64,000 nt of DNA from Tuberibacillus sp. Marseille-P3662 (GTDB lineage Bacteria > Bacillota > Bacilli > Bacillales > Sporolactobacillaceae). The notes under the pieces are model-generated. The model saw only the letters and a program-made list of their open reading frames with translations, did not search any database and was not told the origin of the DNA. Position numbers and translations under genes: made by a program. Location of the stretch: contig NZ_FXBS01000006.1 of the NCBI RefSeq assembly GCF_900178005.1, positions 1,459,585 through 1,523,584 on the forward strand. The letters are read 5' to 3'. Shown here piece after piece: positions 17,256 to 26,546 of this stretch (position 1 is its first letter; each line of letters starts with the position of its first letter).

Positions 17256-18170
17256 TAAACTCTTAACAGGATCCAAGGTGGCTCGCGGCTCTACATGGAC
17301 GCCTGATTGAACGATTTTAAGTTGTTCCAAATGATGATCCGGATACTGTTTTCTTAAATGGGTAACAAATCGTCCGGAAACATTCACCGGACAGAATACG
17401 AGCATCGTTGGCCCCGCCCCGCTTAGTGCTGTACCATAGGCGCCGAACGCATTGGCATCAGCCATGACTTGATCCATTTCTGGAATGAGCGCTTTCCGGT
17501 AAGGCTGATGCAAGGTGTCCTCATCCATCATCCGTCCTGCGGTTACCCAATCGCCTTGCAAAGCTGCGGCGACAAACAGATTAGCGGCTGAACTGCCTTT
17601 CACAGCTGTCGAATGCTTGAGAGTGTCAGGTAACACGCTCCTAGCTGTTTTTGTTTCTAATAGTCGTTCTGGAATGAAGGCCACTAAGTCAACATCCGAT
17701 GGCGCTATCGGAACAACCGTCGTCTCCCCTTCTAATGGTTGGTGCGCAATCACCAACCCCCCATACAAGGAAGGGGCTACATTATCAGGATGCCCTTCAA
17801 TATTTGCGGCCATATTCAGCTTCGATTGTCGATCCAAGTTCAGTCCAGCAAAGACATCTGCCACTTCAATACCAGCAACAACAGCTGCGGCGCTGCTTCC
17901 TAATCCACGGGCCGGAGGAATGTCGCTTGAGATCGTCAAAGCAAGCGGTGGCAGCGATTGTCCATATAATTTCGCAACATCCGCAGCAACCTGATAAATG
18001 AGATTGGTTTTATCAAGAGGAATCCCTTCTAGATTAGATGCGAACTGCCATTGATCCGCAATAACTGCCTCGACCGTTAAAAACCGGTTCACTGCTAATC
18101 CAATGGAATCAAAACCAGGGCCAAGATTGGACGTGCTGCCAGGGACTTTAACCACGATTCGCTCAGCCAT
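17253..18170 (-). CDS. thrB: Homoserine kinase
   Basis: A 305-residue GHMP-family kinase that phosphorylates homoserine, the penultimate step to threonine. It has [20 protein letters not shown] near the N-terminus, the GHMP ATP loop [16 protein letters not shown] near 90-105 and [14 protein letters not shown] near 260. The ATG at 18170 overlaps the thrC stop by 8 nt with GAAGGCGAG ahead of it. It is the last gene of hom-thrC-thrB. Confidence 0.95.
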   Translation of the reverse strand: MAERIVVKVPGSTSNLGPGFDSIGLAVNRFLTVEAVIADQWQFASNLEGIPLDKTNLIYQVAADVAKLYGQSLPPLALTISSDIPPARGLGSSAAAVVAGIEVADVFAGLNLDRQSKLNMAANIEGHPDNVAPSLYGGLVIAHQPLEGETTVVPIAPSDVDLVAFIPERLLETKTARSVLPDTLKHSTAVKGSSAANLFVAAALQGDWVTAGRMMDEDTLHQPYRKALIPEMDQVMADANAFGAYGTALSGAGPTMLVFCPVNVSGRFVTHLRKQYPDHHLEQLKIVQSGVHVEPRATLDPVKSL

Positions 18171-19227
18171 GCGCGACACTCGCCTTCAACTGAGATTTCA
18201 AATAGTCAGCATCTCCTCGAATGATATTGCCCGATTTTTGAAAGCATTCAGAAGCTGTTGTCGGATCCTTGAGGCCATTTCCGGTCATCACAGCAACCAC
18301 TGTCGATCCTTCCGGCACCTGTCCCGCTGCCACTTGCTGCTTAATGCCAGCCAATCCAGCACAAGAAGCCGGTTCTACAAAGACCCCTTCTCGTCGAGCT
18401 AGGGTTTGATACATGTCGATAATGTCATCATCAGACACCCAGCCAATCATCCCCTCCGATTCATCCGTTGCCGCGTTTGCTAGCGTCCAACTGGCCGGAT
18501 GACCAATCCGTATCGCCGTCGCAATCGTTTCCGGTTCTTGAATCACTTGACCTTTAGCAATTGCTGCAGACCCTTCCGCTTCAAAACCGTACATTTTTGG
18601 TAAGGCAGCGCCCGCCGCTGAGTGATACTCTTTAAAACCCTGCCAATAAGCAGAAATATTTCCGGCATTACCTACTGGTATAGATAAAATATCGGGTGCA
18701 TATCCGAGCTGTTCACACACCTCAAAAGCCGCTGTTTTCTGTCCTTCTATTCGATAGGCATTAACCGAATTGACTAATTCAATCGTATCAGACGTTGCTA
18801 AGTCTTTAACAAGCGCTAGCGCGTCATCAAAGTTACCTTCAATCTCAAAGATCTCCGCGCCATACATCATTGCTTGAGACAATTTTCCGAGAGCAACCTT
18901 ACCCTTAGGAATAACAATAATTGTTCGAATCCCGGCACGTGCCCCATAAGCGGCAGCGGATGCTGAAGTATTGCCTGTCGATGCACAAATAATCGCTTCG
19001 TTGCCAGCCTCTTTCGCTTTCGCAACAGCTAACACCATTCCGCGATCCTTAAAAGATCCCGTCGGATTAGCACCTTCGTATTTTCCATATAGCTGAATCC
19101 CTAATTGCTCCGATAGATAAGGCAATGGTATCAGTGGTGTATTGCCTTCCATCAGCGACAATGCGGGTGTTTGTTCGGTTAATGGCAATGATTCTGAGTA
19201 AGCATTTAAAATCCCTTTCCAACTCAT
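18163..19227 (-). CDS. thrC: Threonine synthase
   Basis: A 354-residue PLP enzyme converting O-phosphohomoserine to threonine. The PLP-binding lysine motif is [10 protein letters not shown] near 55-64, and [20 protein letters not shown] follows near 80. The length fits the short Bacillus-type class. The ATG overlaps the hom stop as ATGA, so translation is coupled. Confidence 0.96.
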   Translation of the reverse strand: MSWKGILNAYSESLPLTEQTPALSLMEGNTPLIPLPYLSEQLGIQLYGKYEGANPTGSFKDRGMVLAVAKAKEAGNEAIICASTGNTSASAAAYGARAGIRTIIVIPKGKVALGKLSQAMMYGAEIFEIEGNFDDALALVKDLATSDTIELVNSVNAYRIEGQKTAAFEVCEQLGYAPDILSIPVGNAGNISAYWQGFKEYHSAAGAALPKMYGFEAEGSAAIAKGQVIQEPETIATAIRIGHPASWTLANAATDESEGMIGWVSDDDIIDMYQTLARREGVFVEPASCAGLAGIKQQVAAGQVPEGSTVVAVMTGNGLKDPTTASECFQKSGNIIRGDADYLKSQLKASVAHG

Positions 19228-20522
19228 GATGACATCATCCCTTCGACACGATATTGACTTTTGACATCCTGAACGACATTAAGATCCTTGAGGTAGATTT
19301 CCATGTCTTCAATCGCTTGTTTACTCGTTTGATGCGTGATAACCGCAACTTCTGCCGATTGATCTTCAAGTGGTTCCTGAATGACTTTTTCTAAGCTAAT
19401 GTTTTGTTCTTTAAATAAATGGGTCAGTTCCATAAACGAACCGATTTCATCTTGAAGATGAAGCCGGAGGTAAAATTTAGATGCGCCCTCACCAGGATTG
19501 AGAATATTTTTTTCTTGCCTGCGTTTCAATGCTAGCTGTGATCCATTCAATCCTGATTTCATATTCTTGATGACTTCGGCTAAATCGGCCATTATACTTG
19601 AAGCCGTTGGCCGTTCGCCTGCCCCGGGACCGTAGAACATCGTTTCACCAACCGCATCCCCGTACACGTAAACAGCATTATACTCACCATTGACCGATGC
19701 CAGAGAATGATCTTTAGGTAAAAAAGTGGGTTCAACGCCGATTTCAATGCCGTGATCACCGCATTCAACAGTACCAATTTGCTTAATCACGTAACCCATT
19801 CTTTCCGCAAAATCAATATCACTTTCATCGATCGATTCTATGTTGGAAATTTGGACATCATCCAAATTCACGTCGACACCACAACCGAGGTGGGCTAAGA
19901 TCACCATCTTCCTCGCAGCGTCAAGACCCGAGATATCGGCATAAGGGTCAGCTTCGGCAAATCCGAGATCTTGGGCCTCTTTCAACACCTCATCAAATGG
20001 GACATGCTCAGCCGCCATTTTTGATAAGATAAAATTAGAGGTTCCATTAAGAATACCGATAATGCGATGAATGGATTCCAAAGATAAACCGTTGGTTAAA
20101 CTCCGCAGAACAGGAATCCCGCCGCCAACAGCGGCCTCATAATAAAGATTACAGTCATAAGCAGCTGCCGTTTCCTGCAACGATCCGCCGTGGACCGCCA
20201 TTAAGTCTTTATTTGCAGAAATGACGTGTTTCCGGTTCTGCAAGGCTTTTTGGATCGAACCATAAGTGTCGTCAATCCCGCCCATCACTTCTATTAAAAT
20301 ATCAATCTCGGGATCGTTGACTAATACATCAATATCTGTCGTCAACAACGCGTTATCTACCGCCACTTGCCGTTGTTTTTCACGACTTTTGATTAAAACT
20401 TTAGTGACCTTTACCTCACACCCGGCAATGGCGGCTAATTGTGACTGCCGTTCTTCAATGAGATTCCAGACCCCAGTTCCAACTGTACCTAATCCCATTA
20501 AACCAACGTTTATGGATTTCAT
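19224..20522 (-). CDS. hom: Homoserine dehydrogenase with ACT domain
   Basis: A 432-residue NAD(P)-dependent enzyme reducing aspartate semialdehyde to homoserine. The nucleotide-binding motif [13 protein letters not shown] is near residue 6, [13 protein letters not shown] near 172 and [17 protein letters not shown] near 200. A C-terminal ACT domain (about 350-430) is the usual site of threonine feedback. ATG 20522 is preceded by GGGGTGGGGAG; an in-frame ATG further upstream overlaps the promoter region. It is the first gene of the thr operon. Confidence 0.96.
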   Translation of the reverse strand: MKSINVGLMGLGTVGTGVWNLIEERQSQLAAIAGCEVKVTKVLIKSREKQRQVAVDNALLTTDIDVLVNDPEIDILIEVMGGIDDTYGSIQKALQNRKHVISANKDLMAVHGGSLQETAAAYDCNLYYEAAVGGGIPVLRSLTNGLSLESIHRIIGILNGTSNFILSKMAAEHVPFDEVLKEAQDLGFAEADPYADISGLDAARKMVILAHLGCGVDVNLDDVQISNIESIDESDIDFAERMGYVIKQIGTVECGDHGIEIGVEPTFLPKDHSLASVNGEYNAVYVYGDAVGETMFYGPGAGERPTASSIMADLAEVIKNMKSGLNGSQLALKRRQEKNILNPGEGASKFYLRLHLQDEIGSFMELTHLFKEQNISLEKVIQEPLEDQSAEVAVITHQTSKQAIEDMEIYLKDLNVVQDVKSQYRVEGMMSS

Positions 20523-20580
20523 TCTCCCCACCCCTTTATAACGTTCATATATAGTATACATATGTTTTTATATAAGGGAC

Positions 20581-20609
20581 AGTATAACGCAATCACTTTA
20601 ACTTGACAA
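20581..20609 (-). promoter_or_regulatory. Sigma-A promoter of hom-thrCB
   Basis: TTGTCA (20604-20609) and TATACT (20581-20586) with a 17-bp spacer lie about 60 bp upstream of the hom start. I see no T-box or other riboswitch in the leader. Confidence 0.85.
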
Positions 20610-20682
20610 GGACATTTTGCAACAATTTTAAATAATCCCCCCACTTTTGACAATCGTTGATTTAACGTGTAAACGGAACAAT

Positions 20683-21115
20683 TGCGGGACAACGTACCCG
20701 TCATGGGACAGGTGCGTTCCAAGATGACTGTTTTGCGGGACAGAATTATGAATATACGGGACACTCTTGTGACTTTTCGGGACAAGTGCGGGACAACACA
20801 CCCGTCATGGGACAGGTGCGTTCCAAGATGACTGTTTTGCGGGACAGAATTATGAATATACGGGACACTCTTGTGACTTTTCGGGACAAGTGCGGGACAA
20901 CACACCCGTCATGGGACAGGTGCGTTCCAAGATGACTGTTTTGTGGGACAGAATTATGAATATACGGGACACTCTTGTGACTTTTCGGGACAAGTGCGGG
21001 ACAACGTACCTGTCATGGCACATGTGCATTCCAAGATGACTGTTTTGCGGGACAGAATTATGAATATACGGGACACTCTTGTGACTTTTCGGGACAAGTG
21101 CGCGACAACACCCAC
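20683..21115. repeat. 104-bp tandem repeat, four full copies plus a partial
   Basis: Units begin TGCGGGACAAC at 20683, 20787, 20891 and 20995, with a partial fifth at 21099. The period is exactly 104 bp with few substitutions. Each unit holds five GGGACA hexamers spaced about 16-28 bp apart. It fills the gap between the hom promoter and the convergent-side GNAT gene. Reading frames across it give repetitive, Cys/Arg-rich artefacts and are not genes. Confidence 0.92.
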
Positions 21116-21174
21116 AGATTCATGAACATCTGCCATTCTAAAAGACCGACAACACATGCTTCAATATAGGATAC

Positions 21175-21693
21175 CTACTTCAACCTTTTTCCCATAATAA
21201 CAAAAGGTTCCTCATTCGGATAAAAAGGCTCCAGAACCACGTGCCAGCCAAGCCGGTCATAAAGGGTCCGTGCACTCGTATTGTCTGTCCGAGTGGTCAA
21301 TACAGACGTTCGATGCGGCAAACCGCTCAGTAAATGCTGATGTAAATTCGTGGCGACACCATGACGGCGGTAATTACCATCAACCGCTAACTCTACAAAT
21401 TCAAAGCAATGATCCAGCCAGTCATCGGCTTGTTTAAGTGTCAAAGCTTCTTTCAGCTTGGTGTTGTAATATTGTCCGGGAAGCGATGTGTAGCCGTAGG
21501 CAAAACCTATAACGTTATTATTGATTTCTGACACAGCCACATAACCTCGAAACCCGGCGTACCCAGCATGTTTTTGGAATCTAGCACGAATGTCGTCACT
21601 TTCATCTGTTGTAAAAATAGAACAATACAATTCAACAACCGCATCAAGATGATAACCATGAACATCGAGAGGCACAATTTTAATGTTTAAAAT
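21175..21693 (-). CDS. GNAT-family N-acetyltransferase, probable ATT start
   Basis: A 172-residue GNAT protein with VDGNYRRHGVATNLHQHLL (acetyl-CoA site) near 113-131 and ARTLYDRLGW near 150. The first ordinary start codon is GTG 21675, but it has no SD and would cut off the first beta strand. ATT at 21691-21693 has AAAAGGGGA with a 7-nt spacing and gives MLNIKIVPLDVH, the expected family N-terminus; a TAA lies two codons upstream. I therefore extend the gene to 21693. Confidence 0.75.
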   Translation of the reverse strand: MLNIKIVPLDVHGYHLDAVVELYCSIFTTDESDDIRARFQKHAGYAGFRGYVAVSEINNNVIGFAYGYTSLPGQYYNTKLKEALTLKQADDWLDHCFEFVELAVDGNYRRHGVATNLHQHLLSGLPHRTSVLTTRTDNTSARTLYDRLGWHVVLEPFYPNEEPFVIMGKRLK

Positions 21694-21986
21694 ATTTTAA
21701 TCCCCTTTTTGACTATGATTTCAAGCTTCATAGGTAAGATATAACGCAACAGACCAAAATCCCCTTAAAACATGTTTGATACCATTACTTAAATAATAAG
21801 ACCGCAAATAACACTATCATTATAATGTTTCCCTAAATCTTTAAAAATTCCCTTCCATTGTTTTTATCTATCATGAAGGATTATTTTATATTGAATGCCG
21901 CTTCCATAAACATTCACATGTAAAATTGCTGGATCGATGCCTCACAAATAAAGCCCCTCTTCTTATACGAGGGGACACAAATCCAC
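21694..21986. other. AT-rich intergenic stretch with one weak hairpin
   Basis: No gene is visible. A hairpin at 21953-21976 (CCCCTC/GAGGGG) reads on the minus strand as a weak terminator followed by TTTATTTG, directly after the small minus-strand ORF at 21987-22091. Confidence 0.45.
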
Positions 21987-22091
21987 TTAGTATTGCTTGA
22001 TCGAAGTTTCAACATCATCATTGCCTGATAAAATCTCAGTGGATAATTCAATTATCGGGGTTTTATTTCCACAAAATCGTTTATATTCCAT
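21987..22091 (-). CDS. Putative 34-residue peptide
   Basis: An ATG-to-TAA frame of 34 codons, MEYKRFCGNKTPIIELS then TEILSGNDDVETSIKQY. The composition looks protein-like, and a hairpin with a T-rich tail follows the stop. There is no clear SD; a TATAAC box lies just upstream, so a leaderless mRNA is possible. It is divergent from the putP unit. I do not recognise it, and it may be chance. Confidence 0.35.
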   Translation of the reverse strand: MEYKRFCGNKTPIIELSTEILSGNDDVETSIKQY

Positions 22092-22156
22092 TTTTGTCTG
22101 TTATAATGTAAAATTGAAGATTCACTTTAAATACAAATGACGAAGGAGGTAGATGC

Positions 22157-22261
22157 ATGGAAGGCATTACAGGTGCAACTTGGTTTTGGTTCCTCGTTCC
22201 TATGGGACTAACCGTGTTCTTATCATTCGTTAGTGTTATGAAGCATAAAGAAAAAGAATAA
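22157..22261 (+). CDS. Small single-span membrane protein, symporter accessory type
   Basis: A 34-residue frame, MEGITGATWFWFLVPMG then LTVFLSFVSVMKHKEKE: one transmembrane helix and a basic C-terminal tail. AAGGAGGT sits 6 nt before the ATG, and the stop is 14 nt before the putP GTG. Short ORFs of this kind directly upstream of sodium:solute symporter genes are known as symporter small accessory proteins, so it probably associates with PutP. Confidence 0.75.
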   Translation: MEGITGATWFWFLVPMGLTVFLSFVSVMKHKEKE

Positions 22262-22275
22262 GGGGGAATCAAGAC

Positions 22276-23715
22276 GTGAATGCCGCAACATTGACAACAT
22301 TTATTATTTATCTCATCGGAATGTTAGCCATCGGCGTGATGGCCTATCGTTTAACGAACAATCTATCGGACTATGTATTAGGTGGAAGAAAACTCAATCC
22401 GGCTGTTGCAGCGCTTAGTGCAGGAGCTTCTGACATGAGCAGCTGGTTATTACTCGCCCTTCCTGGAGCCATCTATAGTAACGGAATGGGCGGTATGTGG
22501 ATCGCTGTCGGTCTTTGCGTCGGTGCCTATCTGAACTGGCAATTTGTTGCCAAACGATTGCGAACCTATACGAAGACCGCCAACGACTCAATTACAGTAC
22601 CCGACTACTTTGAAAATCGTTTCCGCGACGCGTCCAAATCATTGCGCGTGATATCAGCCATCGTCATATTATTCTTTTTTACCATATATGGTGCTTCAGG
22701 CCTTGTTGGTGGAGCGAAATTATTTAGCAGTTCATTCGGACTGGGTTATCATCAAGCTTTATGGATTGGTGCCATTGTCATCATATCCTACACATTCTTA
22801 GGCGGTTTTCTAGCCGTCAGTTGGACGGATTTTATCCAAGGTATTTTGATGCTTTTAACTTTAATCATTGTCCCGATTGTCGTCATATCAAATATCGGTG
22901 GTTGGGACAACGCTGTTCGCGAAATCAATACAATCAATCCAGAGCTCTTAAATGCCTTTACAGGAACGGCTGTTATTGCCATCATTTCCAATCTTGCTTG
23001 GGGATTGGGTTACTTTGGACAACCGCATATTATTGTTCGATTTATGGCTCTACGGTCACCTAAAGATGTCCCGAAAGCTCGATTAATCGGTATGACCTGG
23101 ATGGTGCTCGGGCTAATTGGCGCTGTTTTCACCGGACTCATTGGTTTGGCCAAATTTGCCGGTTCGCCTCTCGATGCACCGGAAACCGTTTTTATCGTTT
23201 TAATTCAGACGTTATTTAATCCGTGGGTCGCTGGCATCCTATTAGCTGCTATCTTGGCAGCGATTATGAGCACGATTGACTCACAACTGCTCGTCTCTTC
23301 AAGCGCATTGGCTGAAGACTTTTACAAAGCGATCTTTCGGAGACAGGCAAGTGATAAGGAATTGGTCTGGATTGGCCGCTTCGGTGTCCTGATTATCGCT
23401 GTTATTGCCGTTATTATTGCTTGGGACAAAAACAGTAAGGTCATTGACCTCGTCAGTTATGCTTGGGGCGGTTTCGGTTCCGCTTTTGGTCCAGTCGTCC
23501 TCCTGAGCTTATTCTGGAAACGCATGACCCGTAACGGAGCACTAGCCGGGATGGTTGTCGGAGCGATAACGGCTGTTGTTTGGAAAACAGTGATACCTTC
23601 CGATCTATACGAACTGGTACCAGGGTTCATTTTAGCGGTTCTTGCCATTTGGATTGTGAGCCTACTAGACAAGGAACCCTCGAAGGAAATCCAGGATGAA
23701 TTTAAGTCAATTTAG
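22276..23715 (+). CDS. putP: Sodium/proline symporter (SSS family)
   Basis: A 479-residue, about 13-helix Na+/solute symporter. The PutP hallmarks are GGRKLNPAVAALSAGASDMSSWLLLALPGA near 37-66 and the conserved GTTISV-region equivalent with STIDSQLLVSSSALAEDFY near 335-353. GTG start with AGGGGGAA upstream, co-transcribed with the 34-residue ORF. It imports proline as nutrient or osmolyte. Assignment to proline rather than pantothenate or another solute rests on overall similarity. Confidence 0.9.
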   Translation: MNAATLTTFIIYLIGMLAIGVMAYRLTNNLSDYVLGGRKLNPAVAALSAGASDMSSWLLLALPGAIYSNGMGGMWIAVGLCVGAYLNWQFVAKRLRTYTKTANDSITVPDYFENRFRDASKSLRVISAIVILFFFTIYGASGLVGGAKLFSSSFGLGYHQALWIGAIVIISYTFLGGFLAVSWTDFIQGILMLLTLIIVPIVVISNIGGWDNAVREINTINPELLNAFTGTAVIAIISNLAWGLGYFGQPHIIVRFMALRSPKDVPKARLIGMTWMVLGLIGAVFTGLIGLAKFAGSPLDAPETVFIVLIQTLFNPWVAGILLAAILAAIMSTIDSQLLVSSSALAEDFYKAIFRRQASDKELVWIGRFGVLIIAVIAVIIAWDKNSKVIDLVSYAWGGFGSAFGPVVLLSLFWKRMTRNGALAGMVVGAITAVVWKTVIPSDLYELVPGFILAVLAIWIVSLLDKEPSKEIQDEFKSI

Positions 23716-23750
23716 GTACCTGTTACCCTGCAATTGTGGATAACTATATT

Positions 23751-23788
23751 AAGGGACAGTCCCCCTCACTTCTGGGACTGTCCCTTTT
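23751..23788. terminator. Bidirectional terminator between putP and bceB
   Basis: AAGGGACAGTCCC and GGGACTGTCCCTT form a 13-bp stem followed by T residues on the plus strand and preceded by A residues, between two convergent genes. Confidence 0.88.
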
Positions 23789-25708
23789 CTATTGAATAAT
23801 AGCTTGTTTCAATTGACTTAAATACAACAGTCGTATAAATAAAAAATAAACCACTTGAACTAGAATAAACGCGCCTAAGACCCATATAGTTGGCCAAGTT
23901 ACGGAAAGATTAAATAGACTTTGTAACGCATTAAAAGCAAATACACTGTGAATAACAGCGACAACAATCGGAACAAAGAACAACAACGCGATTTGCGTCG
24001 TGACAATCCGATTCAACTCTTTTTCTGTCAAACCAATCCTCGAAAGTGCCCTGTATTGTTGTTTATCGCTTTCTAAGTCCATTAACAGCCGGAAATATAG
24101 GAAACTGCCTGCTGCGATGAAAAAGACCGCTCCCACTAAAATTCCGATAAACAACATCACGCTATATATTTGCACCGTCTCAGCATACTTTTGACCGCTT
24201 ACTGAGAATTTATAAGTGTTTTGGCCTGTATAAACCGAATTATCTTTATCAAGTTCGCTAGCGATACCCTCGGTTGTCTTCCAATCATCCACTTCATAGC
24301 CAATGTAGGTCGCGCCAGCGTAGTGACTTGGATGATCGGAGTCCTTCACTGAAAGGGATTGAAACACCTGATCGGGAATCACAATAACATTTGAACCAAC
24401 AGCAAACTTATAAAAAATTTGGTTCGCAGCACCCGTGATGGTTAATTGTTGATCACTTGGCTGTAACGTCACGGTTTGATGATCCCGTTTGACCAGTCCT
24501 TCTTGTTGTTCAAGTGACACCGGAATAAATTTGGCTTCGTGATCACCCAGAGTAAGCTTTGAATAACCCAACGTTTTCGCAAAACGATTATAGTCTTGCT
24601 CGGATACAAGTGTCACGTTGTGATGTGTTTGTGCACTTCTCTGTGTCTTCACGGTCAAGCTAACCTTCTTATAGGATAAATCTTTAGCCTGTATATCTTG
24701 TTCTATGACATTAAGATGTTGCTTCATCGAGTCATCGCCATCAAGTGAAACATAACTGACACCAAACGGGTATTCAACAGCCATCTTGTCATCCAATTTC
24801 GTCATTGATGCAATTGAACCAACCGCACAGAATGCGACCGTGGTGACAATCGTTACAAAGAAAAACATCCGTGCGTTGTCCTTCATTTTATAAGTCAAAT
24901 GACTTAAGGTAATCATGTGGGTTTTCTCCATATAAAAGGATCGCTTCCGTTTGAGCATACGAATCACAAATACGCTTAGCTGTGAGAACAAAAAATAGGT
25001 CGCGATAATCGTTAATGGAACAACCGTCATAATCCTGTTTTCCAACATGTAACTGCCTTTGGTTGTTACAGACAGATAATATGCGATGATAAGGGCAACA
25101 ACCGTTAAGATCGAGACAATCAAGGAGGCTCTCGGTTCTTTCTTTGGCTTTGTACTACCTTGCAGTAGATTAATAACTTTGCGTTTGCGAATCAATAGTG
25201 GCGTCAGTAATGAAATCACCAAAAATAAACCAATAAACGCACCCAATGTTAAAACAAGCGGTTGCCAAGAAAGATAAAATGGCAGGTTAATCCCCATGAC
25301 ATTAGCACCGATCATTAAGAACAATTTAGCAAAGACTAAACCAACGCCAATTCCAACAACAACCGCCGTTAAACCAATCAACATATTTTCAAAAAACACG
25401 AGACGATTCAGTTGTCCGCGCGTCATTCCATGCATCATCAACACACCGAATTCATGATGCCTTGTTTTCAAAAAGATGCCTACCGAGTAAAGGATAAATA
25501 AGAACGAAAAGACATAAATGATATATTCAGCGGCCGTCATCCCTTTTAGTGCCACAGGTCTGATCGTTCCTTCACCTATGCCTGGATGAAAAATGAACAG
25601 CGCGTAGACAAAAAATACCATAACAGAGAGGGCACTACTTAGAAAGTATGCAGCATACGTGCGTTTATTTCGGAGTACATTATTGATCGCGAAGCGCCGA
25701 AAGGTCAT
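23789..25708 (-). CDS. bceB: BceB-type ABC permease (antimicrobial peptide detoxification)
   Basis: A 639-residue permease of the FtsX/BceB type with about ten transmembrane helices and a large extracellular domain between helices 7 and 8 (about residues 315-515) that in known BceB proteins recognises peptide-lipid complexes. The start MTFRRFAINNVLRNKRTYAAYF is typical. It overlaps the bceA stop by 4 nt. With BceA it would shield lipid II-cycle intermediates from bacitracin-like peptides and also signal to the BceS kinase. The exact drug cannot be told from sequence. Confidence 0.9.
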   Translation of the reverse strand: MTFRRFAINNVLRNKRTYAAYFLSSALSVMVFFVYALFIFHPGIGEGTIRPVALKGMTAAEYIIYVFSFLFILYSVGIFLKTRHHEFGVLMMHGMTRGQLNRLVFFENMLIGLTAVVVGIGVGLVFAKLFLMIGANVMGINLPFYLSWQPLVLTLGAFIGLFLVISLLTPLLIRKRKVINLLQGSTKPKKEPRASLIVSILTVVALIIAYYLSVTTKGSYMLENRIMTVVPLTIIATYFLFSQLSVFVIRMLKRKRSFYMEKTHMITLSHLTYKMKDNARMFFFVTIVTTVAFCAVGSIASMTKLDDKMAVEYPFGVSYVSLDGDDSMKQHLNVIEQDIQAKDLSYKKVSLTVKTQRSAQTHHNVTLVSEQDYNRFAKTLGYSKLTLGDHEAKFIPVSLEQQEGLVKRDHQTVTLQPSDQQLTITGAANQIFYKFAVGSNVIVIPDQVFQSLSVKDSDHPSHYAGATYIGYEVDDWKTTEGIASELDKDNSVYTGQNTYKFSVSGQKYAETVQIYSVMLFIGILVGAVFFIAAGSFLYFRLLMDLESDKQQYRALSRIGLTEKELNRIVTTQIALLFFVPIVVAVIHSVFAFNALQSLFNLSVTWPTIWVLGAFILVQVVYFLFIRLLYLSQLKQAIIQ

Positions 25709-26451
25709 GGATGGATCTCCCCTCCTAAGAGCAACAACATGTCCAAAATCCGTTGGTGATACGTCTTCCGATTACCGCCGCGTTCAATTTCGTTATACAA
25801 TGCCCCGTCCTTAATGAAAATGACTCTGTCACAATAGCTTGCAACCTGAGGATCATGCGTGACCATCATAATGGTTGCATCATCATTCTTATTAATAGAC
25901 GTTAAATTTTCCATAACTTCCTTGGAAGATTTTGAGTCCAAATTCCCCGTTGGTTCGTCAGCCAGAAGCAGCTTAGGTGAATGAATCATTGCCCGGGCAA
26001 TAGCTGTCCGCTGTGCTTGTCCACCGGAAATCTCATAAGTTCGTTTATCTAAAATCGCCTCAATGCCCAGCCGTTGAGCCATGTGAGTGACCTTATCATT
26101 CATCTCGTTCACATCCACACCTTCAAGCGTTAAAGGTAAAACAATATTCTCTTTAACAGTCAATGTATCGAGTAAATTAAAATCTTGAAACACGAAACCC
26201 AGCTCACGTCGCCGAAATTTGGCCAAATCATTCTTTTTTAAACGATAAGGGTGCTCCTCATCAATCAGAACTTCCCCTGATGACGGCCGGTCGATCGTTG
26301 CGATCATATTAAGCAGCGTCGTTTTCCCGCTTCCAGATGGTCCCATAACCCCGACAAACTCACCTGCTTCGATATAAAAGCTGACATGATCCAACGCCTG
26401 ATTGGAAACTTGACCTTGATATACTTTCGTTAGCTGATGAACGTTCAACAT
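25705..26451 (-). CDS. bceA: BceA-type ABC ATPase
   Basis: A 248-residue MacB/LolD-type ATPase paired with BceB. Walker A is GPSGSGKTT near 38, the Q-loop FQDFNLL near 87, the signature ISGGQAQR near 140 and Walker B LLLADEPTGNLD near 160. ATG 26451 has GGAGG 8 nt upstream. A palindromic BceR-type operator ends 78 nt upstream of the start, so bceAB forms a separate induced unit behind bceRS. Confidence 0.92.
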   Translation of the reverse strand: MLNVHQLTKVYQGQVSNQALDHVSFYIEAGEFVGVMGPSGSGKTTLLNMIATIDRPSSGEVLIDEEHPYRLKKNDLAKFRRRELGFVFQDFNLLDTLTVKENIVLPLTLEGVDVNEMNDKVTHMAQRLGIEAILDKRTYEISGGQAQRTAIARAMIHSPKLLLADEPTGNLDSKSSKEVMENLTSINKNDDATIMMVTHDPQVASYCDRVIFIKDGALYNEIERGGNRKTYHQRILDMLLLLGGEIHP

Positions 26452-26528
26452 TCGTTTGTCCTCCTTCATCTTTCAATAATCAGTTTACAAGGTAAGAAAC
26501 TCGCGAACGATCGAATCAGCTTTCATGA

Positions 26529-26546
26529 CCTTACACGTTTGTAAGG
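26529..26546. promoter_or_regulatory. BceR-type operator upstream of bceAB
   Basis: CCTTACA-CGTT-TGTAAGG is a perfect inverted repeat. It fits the published BceR-like consensus TNACA-N4-TGTAA and abuts the bceS stop codon, 78 nt upstream of bceA. Confidence 0.85.

Noticed and set aside
20519-21157. Cys/Arg-rich reading frames on both strands across the 104-bp repeat
   Set aside because: Products of the repeat; they have no ribosome binding sites and repeat the same 34-35 residues.
26529-26546. Rho-independent terminator for bceS
   Set aside because: The 7-bp palindrome has no T tract on the minus strand and fits the BceR operator consensus instead.
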